Source: Flavobacterium cerinum
GTDB taxonomy: Bacteria; Bacteroidota; Bacteroidia; Flavobacteriales; Flavobacteriaceae
Reading direction: 5' to 3'
Assembly (NCBI RefSeq): GCF_004028155.1
Contig: NZ_SBII01000001.1
Span: forward strand, 372,001-436,000
Length of the DNA: 64,000 bases
Below, piece after piece: positions 61,759-64,000 of this stretch; the first letter of the stretch is position 1; each line of letters starts with the position of its first letter. Under the pieces are notes generated by a model. It did no database searches. It was given only the letters and a program-made list of their open reading frames with translations, and was not told the origin of the DNA. The translations under genes and the position numbers were made by a program.

Positions 61759-61934
61759 TTTAATAGGGATCTTATATTTTAATAATACTTCTTGTCGGGA
61801 CTGTTTAACAAAGAAAAAGGCAATATTCCAATAGATTTTACTTTTCCATACCAGTATAAATACATGATTACACTAAATTTGCTGTACTAAGTTATAAACT
61901 GAAAAAAGAAAAAGTAGTACTTAAAAAAGCTTAA
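61757..61934 (+). pseudogene. Decayed C-terminal remnant of a fourth DUF3857 paralogue
   Basis: Translating in pieces gives LIGILYFNN, then after a one-base shift FNKEKGNIPIDFTFPYQYKY and MITLNL, and, after a deletion of roughly 75 codons and another shift, KKEKVVLKKA and stop. Copies 2 and 3 have IIGDKIYINP, FKQEKREYPIDFIFP, KYMININ and EKIVLKKV/A in the same order. So this is a broken duplicate, not a functional gene. The stop is 1 base before the start of the MazG-like gene. Confidence 0.85.
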
Positions 61935-61935
61935 C

Positions 61936-62262
61936 ATGGATATTAAAAATGCACAGCTGGACGTAGACAACTGGATAAAAGAGCACGGTGTGCGCTACTT
62001 TAATGAACTTACTAATATGGCACAGCTTACTGAAGAAGTAGGTGAAGTTGCCCGTATTATAGCCCGTCGTTATGGCGAGCAGAGTGAAAAGGAAAGCGAC
62101 AAGAACAAAGATCTTGGTGAAGAACTTGCTGATGTGGTTTTTGTGGTAATGTGCTTAGCAAATCAAACAGGGGTAAACCTGCAGGAAGCATTTGATAAAA
62201 AAATGGATTTGAAGTCGAAACGCGATCACGACAGGCATCATAATAACGAAAAACTTAAGTAA
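61936..62262 (+). CDS. MazG-like nucleotide pyrophosphohydrolase
   Basis: This 108-residue all-alpha NTP pyrophosphohydrolase has the paired metal-binding motif EEVGEVARIIARR and, after a linker, DLGEELADVVFVVMCLAN (ExxE and ExxD). It probably hydrolyses a non-canonical dNTP; related proteins include dCTPase/RS21-C6 types. The start follows the pseudogene stop by one base. Confidence 0.88.
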   Translation: MDIKNAQLDVDNWIKEHGVRYFNELTNMAQLTEEVGEVARIIARRYGEQSEKESDKNKDLGEELADVVFVVMCLANQTGVNLQEAFDKKMDLKSKRDHDRHHNNEKLK

Positions 62263-62298
62263 TTTTTTGCCGGGTTTAGCGTTAAACGAATTGATACT

Positions 62299-62505
62299 AT
62301 GAAACAGAAAATAGCCCTATTTATAAGTGGTCTTCTTATTTATTTTGTTTTTGGGATTCTGATGATTTTAGCCGCAGGAAAAGACCTGCCTAATAAATGG
62401 CTTTTTTTAGCAATTTGGACTGTAAGTATGTCTCTTGTACATTTTTTTATAATGGAACCACTTAGAGTTAGGATGGCAAAGAAAAAAGAGGATCAAAAAA
62501 AATAA
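62299..62505 (+). CDS. Small two-helix membrane protein, unknown
   Basis: This 68-residue protein has two hydrophobic helices (about 5-26 and 33-52) and a strongly basic tail (RVRMAKKKEDQKK). No family is recognised. It lies between the MazG-like gene and aroA on the same strand with short gaps (36 and 28 bases), so it is likely in one operon. Confidence 0.65.
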   Translation: MKQKIALFISGLLIYFVFGILMILAAGKDLPNKWLFLAIWTVSMSLVHFFIMEPLRVRMAKKKEDQKK

Positions 62506-62533
62506 TTCCGAATACAGATATTCTTAAGTACGT

Positions 62534-63760
62534 ATGGACATTCAACTACAATTGAACGGTGCTGTAAAAAGTACTGCAATAACAATTACAGGCTCTAAAA
62601 GTGAATCGAACCGATTGTTACTTTTACAGGCATTGTATCCTGGTATAACTATAAGTAATTTATCAGAGTCTGATGATAGTGATGCTATGCAAAAGGCGTT
62701 ATCAGGTAATGGTGAGGTTATAGATATTCACCATGCGGGTACGGCAATGCGTTTTTTAACGGCTTACTATGCCATTCAGGAAGGAAAGGAAGTTGTACTT
62801 ACCGGTTCACCACGAATGAAAGAACGCCCAATAGGTGTTTTAGTAGATGCTTTAAGAAGCCTTGGTGCTAAAATTGAATATGCCGAAAATGAAGGTTTTC
62901 CACCATTGAAAATTACAGGGCAAAAACTCCTTAAAAATAAAGTTTCTATAAAAGCAGGTGTGAGCAGCCAGTATATTACTGCGTTGTTATTGATTGCCGG
63001 AAAGCTTGAAAACGGACTCGAACTTACATTAGAAGGCGAAATAACATCACGTCCTTATATTGATATGACATTGTCGCTACTGAATGAAGCAGGGATTGAA
63101 AATTATTTTGAAGGGAATGTAATTACGGTAGTGCCGAAATCTGAAATTGTGGGCCTTGCTTCTAAAATTGTGGTAGAGAGTGACTGGAGCTCTGCATCCT
63201 ACTTTTATTCGATCGCAGCATTGGCTGGCGAAGGTACTTCTATGCGTTTGTCTAGCTATAAAAAGAACAGTTTACAAGGGGATAGTGCTCTGGCAGTTAT
63301 TTATAAAGGACTAGGAGTAGATACCGTATTTGAAGGAAACTCGATACTTCTTAGTAAAGCGAGTGCTTCTAAATCGATTGATCTGGATCTTAATGATACG
63401 CCGGATATTGCCCAGACGATTGCAGTGACCTGTTTTGGCTTGGGTATTGCCTGTTCATTAAGGGGATTACATACTTTGAAAATAAAAGAAACAGACAGGC
63501 TTGAAGCTCTTAAAACAGAAATGAAAAAGCTTGGAGCTAAAATAAAGGTAACAAACGACAGCCTAATACTAGAAGCTTCGGATGTTATAAATAGTAATAT
63601 TGCTATAGCTACCTATAACGACCACCGAATGGCAATGGCTTTTGCACCACTGGCTATAAGAGTGCCTATATGCATTCAGGATGCCGATGTGGTATCAAAA
63701 TCATACCCTGCTTTTTGGGATGATCTCCAGGTTTTAGGTTTCACCGTAAACAGGCACTAA
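62534..63760 (+). CDS. aroA: 3-phosphoshikimate 1-carboxyvinyltransferase (EPSP synthase)
   Basis: This 408-residue enzyme adds enolpyruvate to shikimate 3-phosphate, the sixth shikimate step. Motifs: ITGSKSESNRLLLLQAL, HHAGTAMRFLTAYY, GSPRMKERPIGVLVDALRSLGA, KETDRLEALKTEMKKLGA and YNDHRMAMAFAPLA. Slightly short of the E. coli enzyme (427). It is about 9 kb from the DAHP synthase operon and not part of it. Confidence 0.96.
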   Translation: MDIQLQLNGAVKSTAITITGSKSESNRLLLLQALYPGITISNLSESDDSDAMQKALSGNGEVIDIHHAGTAMRFLTAYYAIQEGKEVVLTGSPRMKERPIGVLVDALRSLGAKIEYAENEGFPPLKITGQKLLKNKVSIKAGVSSQYITALLLIAGKLENGLELTLEGEITSRPYIDMTLSLLNEAGIENYFEGNVITVVPKSEIVGLASKIVVESDWSSASYFYSIAALAGEGTSMRLSSYKKNSLQGDSALAVIYKGLGVDTVFEGNSILLSKASASKSIDLDLNDTPDIAQTIAVTCFGLGIACSLRGLHTLKIKETDRLEALKTEMKKLGAKIKVTNDSLILEASDVINSNIAIATYNDHRMAMAFAPLAIRVPICIQDADVVSKSYPAFWDDLQVLGFTVNRH

Positions 63761-63824
63761 AACGATGCTAAAGGCTGGTTTTAGTGGCTTGGGTATTTAT
63801 TATTGTAAATATATCGCAAAACAC

Positions 63825-63856
63825 TTGACAACGCCTATGTTGCGGTAGTATATTTG
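63825..63856 (+). promoter_or_regulatory. queA: Probable queA promoter (TTG-N21-TATATTTG)
   Basis: TTG (63825-63827, within TTGACA) is followed after 21 bases by TATATTTG (63849-63856), an exact -7 box, 76 bases upstream of queA. Confidence 0.65.
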
Positions 63857-63932
63857 CATCAAATTAAAATCAGGCATAAGTGAACCCATTGGTAAATTTT
63901 ATGCTTCTTATTTAGAAAAACAAAAACACTAC

Positions 63933-64000
63933 ATGAAATTATCTAACTTCAATTTCAATTTACCAAAAGAGCTTTTAGCTGAATTTCCTGCAGAAAACAG
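63933..64000 (+). CDS. queA: tRNA preQ1(34) S-adenosylmethionine ribosyltransferase-isomerase, N-terminal fragment
   Basis: Only the first 22-23 codons are in the window: [20 protein letters not shown]. This matches the QueA N-terminus (the LSDFDFxLPxELIAxxPxExR pattern). QueA transfers ribose from SAM to preQ1 in queuosine synthesis. The rest lies beyond the window edge. Confidence 0.85.
   Translation, partial: MKLSNFNFNLPKELLAEFPAEN

Noticed and set aside
1..64000. Search for insertion sequences, prophage, CRISPR arrays, tRNA and rRNA genes
   Set aside because: No transposase, integrase, regular spacer array, cloverleaf-like or rRNA-like sequence was seen; the window is core chromosome.

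Overview
The window is a gene-dense, low-GC chromosomal segment from a Bacteroidota bacterium, almost certainly family Flavobacteriaceae and probably Flavobacterium. The reasons are the type IX secretion gene porT/sprT, the gliding gene gldA, the lipoprotein BamA-like TamL, two GLPGLI-family proteins beside a large outer-membrane barrel, CarboxypepD_reg/DUF5686 proteins, a DAHP synthase-chorismate mutase fusion, and repeated promoter boxes of the Bacteroidota type TAnnTTTG. I see no insertion sequence, prophage, CRISPR array, tRNA or rRNA.

Layout. 1-4.9 kb (minus): the rod-shape operon mreB-mreC-mreD-mrdA, preceded by purH. 5-6.3 kb: an ABC-type permease. 6.6-8.5 kb: a TPR/transmembrane/HTH regulator. 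8.7-13.3 kb (minus): tamL, fbaA, accD. 13.3-19.3 kb: an rRNA/tRNA methyltransferase facing porT and menG, then folate/thymidylate genes (folA, thyA) with small membrane and TonB-like proteins, and a bifunctional nuclease. 19.4-22.4 kb: etfBA divergent from pdhB. 22.5-27 kb: DUF5686 protein, two related lipoproteins and an AlkA-type glycosylase. 27-30.1 kb: soluble and membrane pyrophosphatases side by side. 30.2-31.6 kb: deoxynucleoside kinase and a beta-rich exported protein. 31.8-36.5 kb: GLPGLI, GLPGLI, outer-membrane barrel. 36.7-37.5 kb: three small unknowns.

37.7-47.2 kb is a sulfur-amino-acid and one-carbon block and the most interesting part. metK (minus) carries a SAM-II-type riboswitch. 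Divergent from it, osmC and a stand-alone homoserine-dehydrogenase-like Rossmann protein sit behind two leader-ORF/terminator cassettes, the second of which encodes a Cys/Met-rich peptide. A split metH (two genes) plus metF sits behind a textbook SAM-I (S-box) riboswitch. Three different RNA regulators therefore lie within about 3.5 kb. A barstar-like protein paired with an unknown small protein lies between them.

47.3-50 kb: lipid A deacylase-like protein, DUF2807 lipoprotein and gldA. 50.1-53.5 kb: an aromatic amino acid operon (prephenate dehydratase, aminotransferase, DAHP synthase-chorismate mutase) preceded by a previously unannotated Phe/Tyr-rich leader peptide and a terminator directly before the first gene, the pattern of transcription attenuation. 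53.5-64 kb: DUF3667 protein, rsgA, dtd, three tandem DUF3857/transglutaminase-like proteins followed by the decayed remains of a fourth, a MazG-like hydrolase, a small membrane protein, aroA and the start of queA.

All RNA-regulator and promoter calls come from reading the sequence by eye; no covariance or homology search was run.
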